DNA of 64,000 nucleotides from the NCBI GenBank assembly GCA_017481495.1, contig JAFUPC010000093.1, positions 46,369 through 110,368 of the forward strand, read 5' to 3'. This document shows positions 44,759-53,370 of the stretch, one piece after another. This DNA is from Clostridia bacterium. Its GTDB lineage: Bacteria > Bacillota > Clostridia > Oscillospirales > CAG-272. Numbering within the stretch: the first letter of the stretch is position 1; every line of letters starts with the position of its first letter. The notes below the pieces were generated by a model that was given only the letters and a program-made list of their open reading frames with translations, was not told where the DNA came from and ran no database searches. The position numbers and the translations under genes are program-made.

Positions 44759-45517
44759 ATGAACTTCATCATCCACGGTTCCGCCGGACGGATGGGGCAG
44801 AACCTCATCACCGCGGCGGAGAAGTCCGGTCACACCGTTGCCGCCGGCATTGATATTTTCTACAAAGACCACCCCGCGACAGCAGCGTTCCCGACATTCC
44901 CGGAAATTGCGGACTGCACCGTCACGGCGGACTGCATCATTGACTTTTCAAATCACATGACCACCGTCCCGCTCCTTTCGTGGGCAATGGACCACCATAT
45001 CCCCGTCATGCTTGCGACCACCGGGCAGACGGAGGAGGAAAAAGCGTTCATTGAAACGGCGGCGAAAACGATTCCCGTGTTCCGCGCATCGAATATGTCG
45101 CTTGGCATCGCAACGCTCGTTTCCCTTGTGAAGACCGCCGTCTGTATGTTCCCGGATGCGGATATTGAAATTGTCGAAAAGCACCACAACCAGAAGCTCG
45201 ACATTCCGTCCGGAACGGCGCTGACGTTGGCGGAAGCCGTGAAAAGCGTCCGCGCGGAAGCCGAATTTGTCATCGGCAGACATGAAAACGGCAAGCGCAG
45301 AAAGGAAGAAGTGGGCATCCACTCCCTGCGGCTCGGCGGCGTTGTCGGTGAACATGAGGTCATCATCACGACCGGCAACGAAACCATCACATTAAAGCAC
45401 GAAGCCCACAGCCGTGCAGTCTTTGCCGACGGCGCCGTCCTTGCCGCCGCATATCTCGCCGAGTGCGAGAAGCCCGGTATCTACACGATGGACGACCTTG
45501 TGGCAACGTGTAAGTAA
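44759..45517 (+). CDS. dapB: 4-hydroxy-tetrahydrodipicolinate reductase
   Basis: The 252-residue protein carries the NAD(P) site IIHGSAGRMGQNL at the start, the CTVTADCIIDFS strand, and the dipicolinate-binding block EIVEKHHNQKLDIPSGTA (residues 139-156) with the KxxHHxxKxDxPSGT-like pattern. It reduces the product of DapA. The gene follows dapA by 30 bases. A hairpin (CCTCCCT and AGGGAGG-type arms, about 45523-45545) separates it from ddh without a clear T tract. Confidence 0.95.
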   Translation: MNFIIHGSAGRMGQNLITAAEKSGHTVAAGIDIFYKDHPATAAFPTFPEIADCTVTADCIIDFSNHMTTVPLLSWAMDHHIPVMLATTGQTEEEKAFIETAAKTIPVFRASNMSLGIATLVSLVKTAVCMFPDADIEIVEKHHNQKLDIPSGTALTLAEAVKSVRAEAEFVIGRHENGKRRKEEVGIHSLRLGGVVGEHEVIITTGNETITLKHEAHSRAVFADGAVLAAAYLAECEKPGIYTMDDLVATCK

Positions 45518-45571
45518 AAAGAGCCTCCCTCAGGAGGGAGCTAAAATTAGAAAAAGAAGGTAAAAAAACCA

Positions 45572-46555
45572 ATGATCCGCATTGCAATCGCCGGTTACGG
45601 CAACCTTGGCCGCGGCACCGAACTTGCCGTTCAGAAGAATCCCGATATGAAGCTTGTCGCTGTCTTTTCCAGACGTGACCCGAAAACCGTCAAGACCCTT
45701 GACCCGACTGTTCCCGTTTATCCGCTCGCGGATGCGGCGAAGCACAAGGACGAGGTCGATGTCCTCATCATCTGCGGCGGCAGTGCGACCGACCTGCCGG
45801 AGATGACACCGGCATTGGCACGGGATTTCAACGTCATCGACAGCTTTGATACCCACGCAAACATTTCCGCGCATTTTGCCAACGTCGATGCGGCAGCAAA
45901 GGAAAACGGTCACATCGCGATGATCTCCGTCGGCTGGGATCCCGGTATGTTCTCCATCGCACGGCTTTACGGAATGTCGGTTCTGCCGGACGGCGCGGAT
46001 TATACGTTCTGGGGACGCGGCGTTTCGCAGGGACATTCCGATGCCATCCGCCGTATTCCCGGCGTGCTGGATGCAAGACAGTACACCGTTCCCGTGCCCC
46101 AAGCCCTGGAAAAGGTGCGCGCAGGCGAACAGCCGACGCTTTCCACCCGCGAAAAGCACACCCGTGAGTGCTACGTCGTTGCCGAGGAGGGCGCGGACAA
46201 GGCGGCGATCGAGACTGCCATCAAGACCATGCCCAACTATTTCGCCGACTACGATACCACCGTCAACTTTATTTCGATGGAGGAACTGCGCGCGCATCAC
46301 ATGGGCATCCCGCACGGCGGCACCGTCATCCGTTCCGGCAAAACGGGCGCAGACGGCGAGAACACCCATGTCATCGAATACAAGCTGACCCTGGATTCCA
46401 ATCCCGAATTCACCGCAAGCGTTATCGCCGCCTTTGCCCGTGCCGCATCCCGGATGCACGCCCGCGGTGTCACCGGATGCAAGACCGTCTTTGACGTCGC
46501 ACCCATCGACCTTGCTCCCATTGATCCCGCGGAAGCGAGAGCACACCTGCTGTAA
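45572..46555 (+). CDS. ddh: meso-Diaminopimelate dehydrogenase
   Basis: The 327-residue protein matches the NADP-dependent DAP dehydrogenase family: IAGYGNLGRGTELAV near the N-terminus (nucleotide binding), ICGGSATDLPEMTP and FNVIDSFDTHANI, and the substrate region SVGWDPGMFSIARLYG. It makes meso-DAP directly from tetrahydrodipicolinate in one step, so the succinylase or acetylase branch is not needed. It follows dapB in the riboswitch operon and precedes a solute-binding lipoprotein. Confidence 0.93.
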   Translation: MIRIAIAGYGNLGRGTELAVQKNPDMKLVAVFSRRDPKTVKTLDPTVPVYPLADAAKHKDEVDVLIICGGSATDLPEMTPALARDFNVIDSFDTHANISAHFANVDAAAKENGHIAMISVGWDPGMFSIARLYGMSVLPDGADYTFWGRGVSQGHSDAIRRIPGVLDARQYTVPVPQALEKVRAGEQPTLSTREKHTRECYVVAEEGADKAAIETAIKTMPNYFADYDTTVNFISMEELRAHHMGIPHGGTVIRSGKTGADGENTHVIEYKLTLDSNPEFTASVIAAFARAASRMHARGVTGCKTVFDVAPIDLAPIDPAEARAHLL

Positions 46556-46596
46556 TTTTATCTCAAGATAATAAGTACACCGAAAGGGTTTCCGTC

Positions 46597-48084
46597 ATGA
46601 AACACATTACCACCGCATCAACCCTGCTCCTCTGCGCGGCACTGGCCGCGTCGGCATTTGTTTCCTGTTCTTCCGCCGATACCGGAGATGTTTACGGCAA
46701 TACCGATACCGCCGCCGGCGACACTGCCGCTGTGACAGAAGCGGTCACGGAGGAGGAAGACTTCTTCTCCGCCCGTCAGAAGGTTTCCGACGGGCTGCCC
46801 GAAAAGGATTTCGGCGGAAAGTCATTTCGCATTCTGCACCACGGGCACGTCGGTTCGTTCGCCGAGCAGGACGGCGATGTCGTCAACGATGCCATTTATA
46901 TGCGCAATCTGACCGTTTCCGAACGCTTCAACGTCACGCTGGAAAATCTGGAACAGGCGGATTACGCGACCTGTGAAAGCTTCATCATCCAGTCCATCAA
47001 TGCCGGCGACGATACGTTTGATATGCTGAATCTCGACTCCATCGCAACGGGAACGCTGGCGCTGCAGGATTATTTCCACAACTGGTACGACATTCCCTAC
47101 GTCGATTTCACGAAACCCTGGTGGGCGGAAACGACCAGAACCAATCTTTCGTATGACGAGGTCTGCCCGATGGCGATCGGCGATTTTGCGCTGATGAGTG
47201 TCGGTCAGACGGTCTGCGTGTATTTCAATACGGACGCCGCGGAAAACTACGATTTCCCGGATATGTACGAACTCGTCCGCGAGGGAAAGTGGACGTATGA
47301 GAAAATGATCGCGCTGTCCAAGGACATTTATGAGGATACGAACCTGGACGGCAAGGAAGATTCCGGTGACTTCTACGGTGTCTGCATTGATGCCAAGAAC
47401 CGTGTCAATATGTTCTACTGGGCGTTTGACAACCCGCTGATGTCCGTCACGGAGGACGGTCTGGAGATCACCTACCGCACCGAAAAGATGGTGGACTTCA
47501 TCACTGCGCTCATCACGGATTTTGAGTCGTACACCGGCTGCTGCTACAATACGGATTTCACGGACACCGAGCTTCCGTCGTTCTATAACGGCAATGTCAT
47601 TTTCCATTTCGGTATGTTCCGGGATGCTTCCTGGCTGCGCGACATGGAAGACGACTTCGGCATTCTGCCGCTTCCGAAGTGGAATGAAGAACAGTCGAAC
47701 TACTACACCTATTCCTCCGGCAGTGCGCCCATTCTGGCTGTCCCGAATACCGCCGCGGACCTTGAACTCATCGGCATCGTTGCGGAAGCCCTGAACGCGG
47801 AAAGCTACAAGCAGGTCGTTCCGGCGTATTACGAAACGGCACTCAAGGACAAGTATGCGCGCGACGAAGAAACACTGGAGATGATCGACCTTGTCATGAA
47901 CGGCCGTGTCATCGACATGGGCTTTGTCTACGACGGCTTTGAGGGTGCGGGCTACATCCCCGCAAGACTGGTGCAGAAAAAGGATACGAATGTTGAGTCG
48001 TATATTGAAAAGAACCAGAAGACCATCAACGCGCGCTACGAAGAGATCATCGCATATTTCACGGAATACCACGATACCCATTAA
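46597..48084 (+). CDS. Extracellular solute-binding lipoprotein inside the lysine operon (paralogue 4 of 4)
   Basis: The 495-residue protein has lipobox FVSC (Cys24), a Thr/Glu linker and the solute-binding fold (KDFGGKSFRILHHG). The calcium-loop-like DTNLDGKEDSGDFYG is near residue 249 and RDEETLEMIDLVMNG near 425. It lies between ddh and lysA, 41 bases after ddh and 18 bases before lysA, with no promoter or terminator seen between, so it should follow the lysine riboswitch. GAAAGGG precedes the ATG. Ligand unknown; placement suggests lysine-, DAP- or muropeptide-related uptake or sensing, but this is inference. Confidence 0.85.
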   Translation: MKHITTASTLLLCAALAASAFVSCSSADTGDVYGNTDTAAGDTAAVTEAVTEEEDFFSARQKVSDGLPEKDFGGKSFRILHHGHVGSFAEQDGDVVNDAIYMRNLTVSERFNVTLENLEQADYATCESFIIQSINAGDDTFDMLNLDSIATGTLALQDYFHNWYDIPYVDFTKPWWAETTRTNLSYDEVCPMAIGDFALMSVGQTVCVYFNTDAAENYDFPDMYELVREGKWTYEKMIALSKDIYEDTNLDGKEDSGDFYGVCIDAKNRVNMFYWAFDNPLMSVTEDGLEITYRTEKMVDFITALITDFESYTGCCYNTDFTDTELPSFYNGNVIFHFGMFRDASWLRDMEDDFGILPLPKWNEEQSNYYTYSSGSAPILAVPNTAADLELIGIVAEALNAESYKQVVPAYYETALKDKYARDEETLEMIDLVMNGRVIDMGFVYDGFEGAGYIPARLVQKKDTNVESYIEKNQKTINARYEEIIAYFTEYHDTH

Positions 48085-48102
48085 AAAAACAAGAGGAATC
48101 TT

Positions 48103-49398
48103 ATGCTTCACTCAAATTTATCCGTAAACGAAAACCATCATCTGACCCTGTGCGGTGCCGATACGGCAGAACTTGCAAAGAAGTACGGCACACCCTTGTA
48201 CCTGCTTGACGAGACCCGTGTGCGCGAAAAATGCCGCACCTATCAGCGTGCAATGAAAACATATTTCTCGCCCGAGGCGCGTCCCCTGTACGCAAGCAAG
48301 GCGCTGTCGTTCAAGGGCATTTACCGGCTGGCAAAGGAGGAGGGCATGGCGGTGGACGTCGTGTCGCCCGGGGAACTTTATATCGCGCTTTCCGCTGGTA
48401 TGAACCCTGCCGACATCTATTTCCATGGCAACGCAAAAACGATGGCGGATATCCGTTACGCAATGGATGCGGGCATCGGTTATTTTGTTGCGGACAACAA
48501 GACCGAGCTTGCGCGGATCTCCGATTATGCCAAAGAAAAGGGAATCATGCAGAAGGTGCTTCTGCGCATCACGCCCGGCATCGACCCGCACACCTTTGAT
48601 GCGGTGAACACGGGCAAGGTGGACTCCAAGTTCGGTTCCGCCATCGCAACGGGACAGGCGGAGGAAATTTTCAACTACGCGCGTTCCCAGGCGGGCATCG
48701 AGCTGTGCGGCTTCCACTGCCATATCGGTTCGCAGATCTTTGATGAAAAGCCGTTCTGCGATGCGGCGGATCTGATGCTGACGTTTATGGTCGGTCTGCG
48801 CGACAAGTACGGGTATACGGCAAAGGTTCTGAACCTCGGCGGCGGTATCGGTGTGCGGTATGTCGAGTCCGACCCGTATATTGACATCGACGACACCCTG
48901 CGGCTGGTCGGTGCGCATCTGCATAAAATCTGTGAGGAGACCGGTTATCCGATGCCGCAGATTCTGATGGAGCCGGGCAGAAGCCTGGTCGCCGATGCGG
49001 GTGTGACACTCTATGAAGTGCAGAATGTCAAGACCATCACCGGCTACAAGAGTTATGCCGCCATCGACGGCGGTATGACCGACAACCCCCGTTATGCGCT
49101 GTACGGTTCAAAATATACTGTGCTTCTTGCCAACCGCGCGGATGAGGAAGCGGATTTCACCTGTACCGTTGCCGGCCGCTGCTGTGAATCGGGCGACCTC
49201 ATCGGGGAAAATATGTTATTGCCTAAGCCCAACGCGGGCGACATCCTCGCCGTTCTCGTCACGGGTGCTTACAACTACGCAATGGCGTCCAACTACAACT
49301 GCATTCCCAAACTGCCTATCGTCATGATCGCAGACGGAAAGGATACTCTTGCTGTCCGCCGCGAGACGTATGAGGATATGATCGCCTGCCAGCTGTAA
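48103..49398 (+). CDS. lysA: Diaminopimelate decarboxylase
   Basis: The 431-residue PLP enzyme makes lysine from meso-DAP. The PLP lysine is in YASKALSF (Lys66), HGNAKTM and GFHCHIGSQIFD follow, with EPGRSLVADAG and the CESGD segment for the active-site Cys near residue 365. Length is standard for the family. AAGAGGAA precedes ATG. It is the last lysine gene of the riboswitch operon. Confidence 0.95.
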   Translation: MLHSNLSVNENHHLTLCGADTAELAKKYGTPLYLLDETRVREKCRTYQRAMKTYFSPEARPLYASKALSFKGIYRLAKEEGMAVDVVSPGELYIALSAGMNPADIYFHGNAKTMADIRYAMDAGIGYFVADNKTELARISDYAKEKGIMQKVLLRITPGIDPHTFDAVNTGKVDSKFGSAIATGQAEEIFNYARSQAGIELCGFHCHIGSQIFDEKPFCDAADLMLTFMVGLRDKYGYTAKVLNLGGGIGVRYVESDPYIDIDDTLRLVGAHLHKICEETGYPMPQILMEPGRSLVADAGVTLYEVQNVKTITGYKSYAAIDGGMTDNPRYALYGSKYTVLLANRADEEADFTCTVAGRCCESGDLIGENMLLPKPNAGDILAVLVTGAYNYAMASNYNCIPKLPIVMIADGKDTLAVRRETYEDMIACQL

Positions 49399-49418
49399 GC
49401 CGGGAAACCGTCATCGGT

Positions 49419-49432
49419 GTGTAACGATACAC
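49419..49432 (+). promoter_or_regulatory. Perfect copy of the 14-bp motif between lysA and nadE
   Basis: GTGTAACGATACAC lies 20 bases after lysA; a related GTGAAACGATAAAC follows at 49441-49454. The sequence is palindrome-like (GTGTA and TACAC around ACGA). It is the best-matched of a set of copies in the window. Protein bound, if any, is unknown. Confidence 0.45.
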
Positions 49433-49476
49433 CATCATATGTGAAACGATAAACATTTCTTTGGGAGAAAACGATT

Positions 49477-50244
49477 ATGCCATATTCATTTGATGCACAG
49501 AAAACAAAGGATGCGGTGGTCGCGTGGATCCGCGACTGGTTTGATAAAAACGGAAAAGGCTGCAACGCCGTCGTCGGCATCTCCGGCGGCAAGGATTCGT
49601 CCTGTGTTGCGGCACTGTGCGTGGAAGCCTTGGGTGCTGACCGTATCATCGGCATTCTGATGCCAAACGGTGAGCAGTTCGACATTGATATGTCGGAGCT
49701 TCTGGTCAAGCACCTCGGCATCCGCCATTATGTGTTCAACATCAAGGATGCGTATGCGGCAATGAAAGTGCAGTACGAAGCCGTCACGGGCAGTGAACTG
49801 TCCGCACAGTCCACGATGAATCTCGGCCCGCGCCTGCGCATGACGACGCTGTATCTCTACGCGCAGAGCTTCAACGGCCGCGTTGCCAACACCTGCAACC
49901 TCTCCGAGGACTGGGTCGGCTACTCCACAAAGTACGGCGATGCGGCGGGAGACTTTTCACCTCTGTCCAACCTGACCGTGCAGGAGGTCAAGGCGGTCGC
50001 GCGCGCGTGCGGTCTGCCCGATGTTCTTGTGGACAAAGTACCGATTGACGGTCTCTGCGGCAAGACCGACGAAGACAATCTCGGCTTCACCTATGCGACT
50101 CTCGACCGCTATATCCGCGAAGGCATCTGCGAAGACCCCGACGTGAAAGCGAATATCGATGCGCGGCACGTCCGGAATCTGTTCAAATTGCAGCTGATGC
50201 CATCGTATCAGAGCGGGATCGACGTGCTGGCGGAGAAGGGTTGA
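49477..50244 (+). CDS. nadE: NAD(+) synthase
   Basis: The 255-residue protein is the short, ammonia-type NAD synthetase. The P-loop VVGISGGKDSS (residues 33-42) is the ATP pyrophosphatase signature, and STMNLGPRLRMTTLYLYAQ, NLSEDWVGYSTKYGD and GLCGKTDEDNLGFTY are the substrate blocks. No glutaminase domain is present. It follows lysA with a 78-base gap holding the 14-bp motif, so it may be co-transcribed or separately controlled. Confidence 0.93.
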   Translation: MPYSFDAQKTKDAVVAWIRDWFDKNGKGCNAVVGISGGKDSSCVAALCVEALGADRIIGILMPNGEQFDIDMSELLVKHLGIRHYVFNIKDAYAAMKVQYEAVTGSELSAQSTMNLGPRLRMTTLYLYAQSFNGRVANTCNLSEDWVGYSTKYGDAAGDFSPLSNLTVQEVKAVARACGLPDVLVDKVPIDGLCGKTDEDNLGFTYATLDRYIREGICEDPDVKANIDARHVRNLFKLQLMPSYQSGIDVLAEKG

Positions 50245-50254
50245 GGAACGGGGC

Positions 50255-50500
50255 ATCCCATATCGTGTAGGGTGATGCTGTCAACTTAAGGGATGGGAAC
50301 GCGCTATCTCTAACTCTGTAGGAGCGCCCATTGGGTGTCCGTTACCAAACGACATGCTGTCGATATCGTTTGAAAAACATATACCAATGTTATTTTTCAT
50401 TATATTTCGACATCTACCGATATGTTACGGACGCCCAATGGGCGCCCCTACAAACACAGAAAAGGCGGTTCCTCGTCCCTTATGTTGGCAATATCCTTAA
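50255..50500. repeat. Most complete copy of repeat family A
   Basis: The inner arms TGTAGGAGCGCCCATTGGGT (from 50317) and CGGACGCCCAATGGGCGCCC (from 50428) are imperfect inverted repeats around about 85 bases. Outside lie GATGCTGTCAACTTAAGG (50274-50291) and ACAAACACAGAAAAGGCGG (50450 on), which recur at 58.9-59.1 and 8.2 kb. No gene in the 332-base gap. Confidence 0.8.
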
Positions 50501-50576
50501 AATCCATAAAAACATCCCCGTGCCACTCCGTTTGACCGGAAACGCATGGGATTTTTCTGTAATATTATAAAACCGT

Positions 50577-51263
50577 TCAGCGATTCGCCAACTCCGTCAG
50601 ATGCGCAATATCCTCACAGACATTCCGGACATAATTCCGCATATCCGGATGGCCGGATGCCATGACATACCCATCGAACGCGGTGAGCATCGGCAGGTCG
50701 TTGAACGAGTCGCCGACCGCAAAAATGTCCGCATCCGCAATCCCACGCAGATCGGCAAAATGGCGGATGCCGGTCGCTTTGCTTGTGCCCCATTTCACGG
50801 TGTTGATCCACCAGCCGTTGGAAAACGAGGACAGACGGCCGGAAAAGTGTTCGTTGAGAAGTGCGGTCAGAGCGACCGCCTGCGCATCGTCCGTCAGAAG
50901 CAGGGCAATCTGATGCTCCGGGGTCGTGTCGTCGGGGACAATGTCCGCACCGTACCGCTCCTGGAACCGGAATTCTCCGGCATATGCGAAATCAAAATAC
51001 TCCCGCGCCAGACCGCGCGGAAAGACATCTTCGTATAAAACGCCGCCGTCCCGGTCGAGCACCAGCGCACCGTTGTACGCAATGGCGTAATCCAGCGCAA
51101 TGCCGAGCCTGTGTGCGGTATCGAGAATATCCGCCCCGCGTCCGGTCACAATGCCGAACAGATTGCCCCCGGCCTGCCACGCTTCAATGGCGGCGCGGTC
51201 ACGGGCGGAAATTTCCCCGTTTCTGTATAAGGTTCCATCAAAATCACTTGCGATCAGTTTCAT
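50577..51263 (-). CDS. HAD-superfamily hydrolase (Cof-type)
   Basis: The 228-residue protein has HAD motif I DFDGTLY (nucleophile Asp7, Asp9), motif II VTGRG, the conserved Lys in TVKWGTSKATGI near residue 162 and motif IV VGDSFNDLPML near 196. The cap insertion (about 85-160) is of the Cof/type IIB kind. It is a cytosolic phosphatase on a phosphosugar or similar. It follows the metallophosphoesterase with a 26-base gap, so the two form an operon. Confidence 0.88.
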   Translation of the reverse strand: MKLIASDFDGTLYRNGEISARDRAAIEAWQAGGNLFGIVTGRGADILDTAHRLGIALDYAIAYNGALVLDRDGGVLYEDVFPRGLAREYFDFAYAGEFRFQERYGADIVPDDTTPEHQIALLLTDDAQAVALTALLNEHFSGRLSSFSNGWWINTVKWGTSKATGIRHFADLRGIADADIFAVGDSFNDLPMLTAFDGYVMASGHPDMRNYVRNVCEDIAHLTELANR

Positions 51264-51289
51264 GGTATGTTCCGTTTTTTCCTTTCTTT

Positions 51290-52177
51290 TTACGGGATAC
51301 CGAGGATCTCTGCCGCCGCCTCCCAGAGTGGTTCTTCTTCCGTCGGAGACAGATTGTCTGGCAGATGCTGTTCCGTCCGCAGACGGGCAACGGTCACAAG
51401 CACGGCGTAGGTCATGTTTTTTCCCGTCAATAAAGTCTGTCTCACCGCCCGCGCCCAGACACCCGCTTCCCGCAGAAAATCACTGCCGTCAAAATCGCGT
51501 ACCGCCGCCCGGATGTCGTAGGGCAGGGAATGCAATTGCGCCGTCCAGGTGCCGTTTTCCGGTGTCAAAACGACAAATTCCGCGTTCGTCGTTTTCTCTC
51601 TGCACGGATGACCGACCGAGCCGCCGTTGATGACGGTCTTGCCCGTCCTCGGGTCGCGGTACAAAAACTGCAGATGGGAGTGGGCGCAGAGCAAAAAATC
51701 CGTGTCGAGTGCGGCGAGCGTTTCCGCCATCGACGGTCTGTCCGGACGGACGACGGTTCGGTTGTTGTCGAGAGACCCGTGGCAGAGCCGAAGCGCGGGG
51801 GCGTTTTCGTATTCCACGCGGGTGCTGATGGGCAAAGCGGCAAAAAACGCGATGTCGTCGGGGGACAGATGAGCGTAGGTCGAGAAAATGTTCCCCATCC
51901 GCGAGCCGTAAAACGCGGGAAGCGTATCGCCGGGTGATGTGTCGGCGGTTGCCGCAAGCCTGAGCATATAATCCTCCCGGTTCCCGCGGATAAAGACCGT
52001 TTCAAATGCGTTCTGCGCCTCGTACAGAAGCCGCATCGTGCGCCGGGGATACGGGCAGTCTGTCACATAGTCCCCAAGGAACGCAAGGTGGGTGATGCCG
52101 TTATCCTTTGCCCATGTGAGCGTTGTTTCAAGGGCGGTATAGTTGCCGTGAATGTCGCCGAGTGCGGCAAGCATCAT
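51290..52177 (-). CDS. Metallophosphoesterase (calcineurin-like)
   Basis: The 295-residue protein has the family motifs: LGDIHGNYTAL (Asp/His metal ligands), FLGDYVTDCPYP, FIRGNRED, and CHGS with CAHSHLQFLY. It resembles the YfcE/diadenosine-phosphatase-like phosphodiesterases. AAGGAGGGAG precedes two adjacent ATG codons, with no upstream start of similar strength. It starts the two-gene unit with the HAD phosphatase. Confidence 0.88.
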   Translation of the reverse strand: MMLAALGDIHGNYTALETTLTWAKDNGITHLAFLGDYVTDCPYPRRTMRLLYEAQNAFETVFIRGNREDYMLRLAATADTSPGDTLPAFYGSRMGNIFSTYAHLSPDDIAFFAALPISTRVEYENAPALRLCHGSLDNNRTVVRPDRPSMAETLAALDTDFLLCAHSHLQFLYRDPRTGKTVINGGSVGHPCREKTTNAEFVVLTPENGTWTAQLHSLPYDIRAAVRDFDGSDFLREAGVWARAVRQTLLTGKNMTYAVLVTVARLRTEQHLPDNLSPTEEEPLWEAAAEILGIP

Positions 52178-52217
52178 TGTGTTCTCCCTCCTTGCGGTTT
52201 GCCGGAAATATATATCT

Positions 52218-52246
52218 AGTATAGCAGAAATGTATGAACATTTCAA
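52218..52246 (-). promoter_or_regulatory. Promoter of the metallophosphoesterase-HAD operon
   Basis: On the minus strand TTGAAA and TATACT are 17 bases apart, about 40 bases before the start. Confidence 0.65.
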
Positions 52247-52262
52247 GTTGTTATAAAAATAA

Positions 52263-52291
52263 TTGACAATCCGGTCGCTTCATGGTATAAT
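52263..52291 (+). promoter_or_regulatory. Sigma-A promoter of glpP
   Basis: TTGACA (52263-52268) and TATAAT (52286-52291) are 17 bases apart, 37 bases before the start codon, divergent from the phosphoesterase promoter. Confidence 0.8.
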
Positions 52292-52327
52292 TATTGGGAA
52301 AAAAGTGAATCAGAACGGAGTCTGTCC

Positions 52328-52909
52328 ATGAAAAATACCCCCGCTCCTATCTCCGCGCTTCTGGAATGCGCCCCCGTCATCGCCGCCGTCCGTCGGTCAT
52401 CCGGTCTGTCTTTATTGTCGGACAACGGCATCTCCTCCGAAATCGTTTTTATACTGCACGCGACCCTCGCCGATGTCGCCTCCCGCGCCGCCGCGGCAAA
52501 GGATGCCGGAATGACCGTTTTTCTGCACGCGGATCTCATCGACGGTCTGAACCCCGATGCTGCCGCAATGCAGTTTCTGAAAACAACAACCGCCGCCGAC
52601 GGCATCATCTCCACCCGTTCCGGTGTCATCCGGTGCGCAAAAGACGCCGGTTTTCTGACCGTCCAGCGCTTTTTTGTTGTGGATTCCCAGGCGGAGGAGA
52701 CCGTCATGCGGACGGTGTCGCAGATTATGCCCGACTGCATTGAGCTGATGCCCGGTCTCATCACTCCTGTTGTTGGCCGCCTTGCGAAAAAACTCTCCCT
52801 CCCCGTCATCGCCGGCGGTCTGATCGAGACCAAAGAACAGGTCATGACCCTGCTCTCCGCCGGTGCCTGCGGGGTCTCCACAAGCTGTGAAGCGTTGTGG
52901 AGGATATGA
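52328..52909 (+). CDS. glpP: GlpP-type glycerol-3-phosphate responsive antiterminator
   Basis: The 193-residue protein matches the GlpP family: APVIAAVRRSSG, ATLADVASRAAAAK, FLHADLIDGL, IISTRSGVIRCAKD, DCIELMPGLI and PVIAGGLIETKEQV in order. GlpP binds glycerol-3-phosphate and an mRNA leader to prevent termination of glp genes. No glp gene or matching leader is in this window, so its target lies elsewhere or is missing. Confidence 0.88.
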   Translation: MKNTPAPISALLECAPVIAAVRRSSGLSLLSDNGISSEIVFILHATLADVASRAAAAKDAGMTVFLHADLIDGLNPDAAAMQFLKTTTAADGIISTRSGVIRCAKDAGFLTVQRFFVVDSQAEETVMRTVSQIMPDCIELMPGLITPVVGRLAKKLSLPVIAGGLIETKEQVMTLLSAGACGVSTSCEALWRI

Positions 52910-53215
52910 GGGGCGTGTCCGCGGTTGATTTGGCGTTTGTTTATCGCGCTTTAATCGGAAGATTTTGTGGAGCTATGTTGCCAACTTAAAGGCGATAATG
53001 ATGTTTTTTCCAGAAAAAATAACGAAAAGTCGACAGGTACGCCTTGCCAAAACTCCATCGTCGCCCTTAAGTTCTCATCATCCCGTCCCGCTACCATCCA
53101 TCCCAAAATCCCCCCACAGATCCGCACGCTGCCCATCACTGTGCGGATCCTTTTATTTTCCGACAAATCTCATCTGTAAAACCGCGCAAAACCCGCCGAA
53201 TTTTCCGCAATCTGC
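52910..53215 (+). terminator. Intergenic stretch with a strong terminator and a repeat remnant
   Basis: GATCCGCAC (53119-53127) pairs perfectly with GTGCGGATC (53141-53149), followed by CTTTTATTTT: the terminator of glpP. Around 52970-52990 TGTTGCCAACTTAAAGG resembles the flank of repeat family A. A small plus-strand frame (52965-53243) crosses the terminator and lacks a ribosome binding site, so I do not call a gene. Confidence 0.7.
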
Positions 53216-53244
53216 TTTACTTTTTGCAGATTTTGTGGTATAAT
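53216..53244 (+). promoter_or_regulatory. Promoter of the polysaccharide control operon
   Basis: TTTACT (53216-53221) and TATAAT (53239-53244) are 17 bases apart. A leader of about 120 bases follows before the first gene. Confidence 0.65.
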
Positions 53245-53370
53245 AAAATGAATGTATTTATTAGATTTGTTCGACAACCACGTTTTGACCGGGAAACTAT
53301 CCGGAAAACATACCAATTTCAATAGCCGGTGACAGGTTATCGAACATATCTGTGGAAGGGAGTCCCGGAC

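Noticed and set aside
52965..53243. 92-codon frame between glpP and the PHP phosphatase
   Set aside because: It spans an intrinsic terminator and a repeat remnant.
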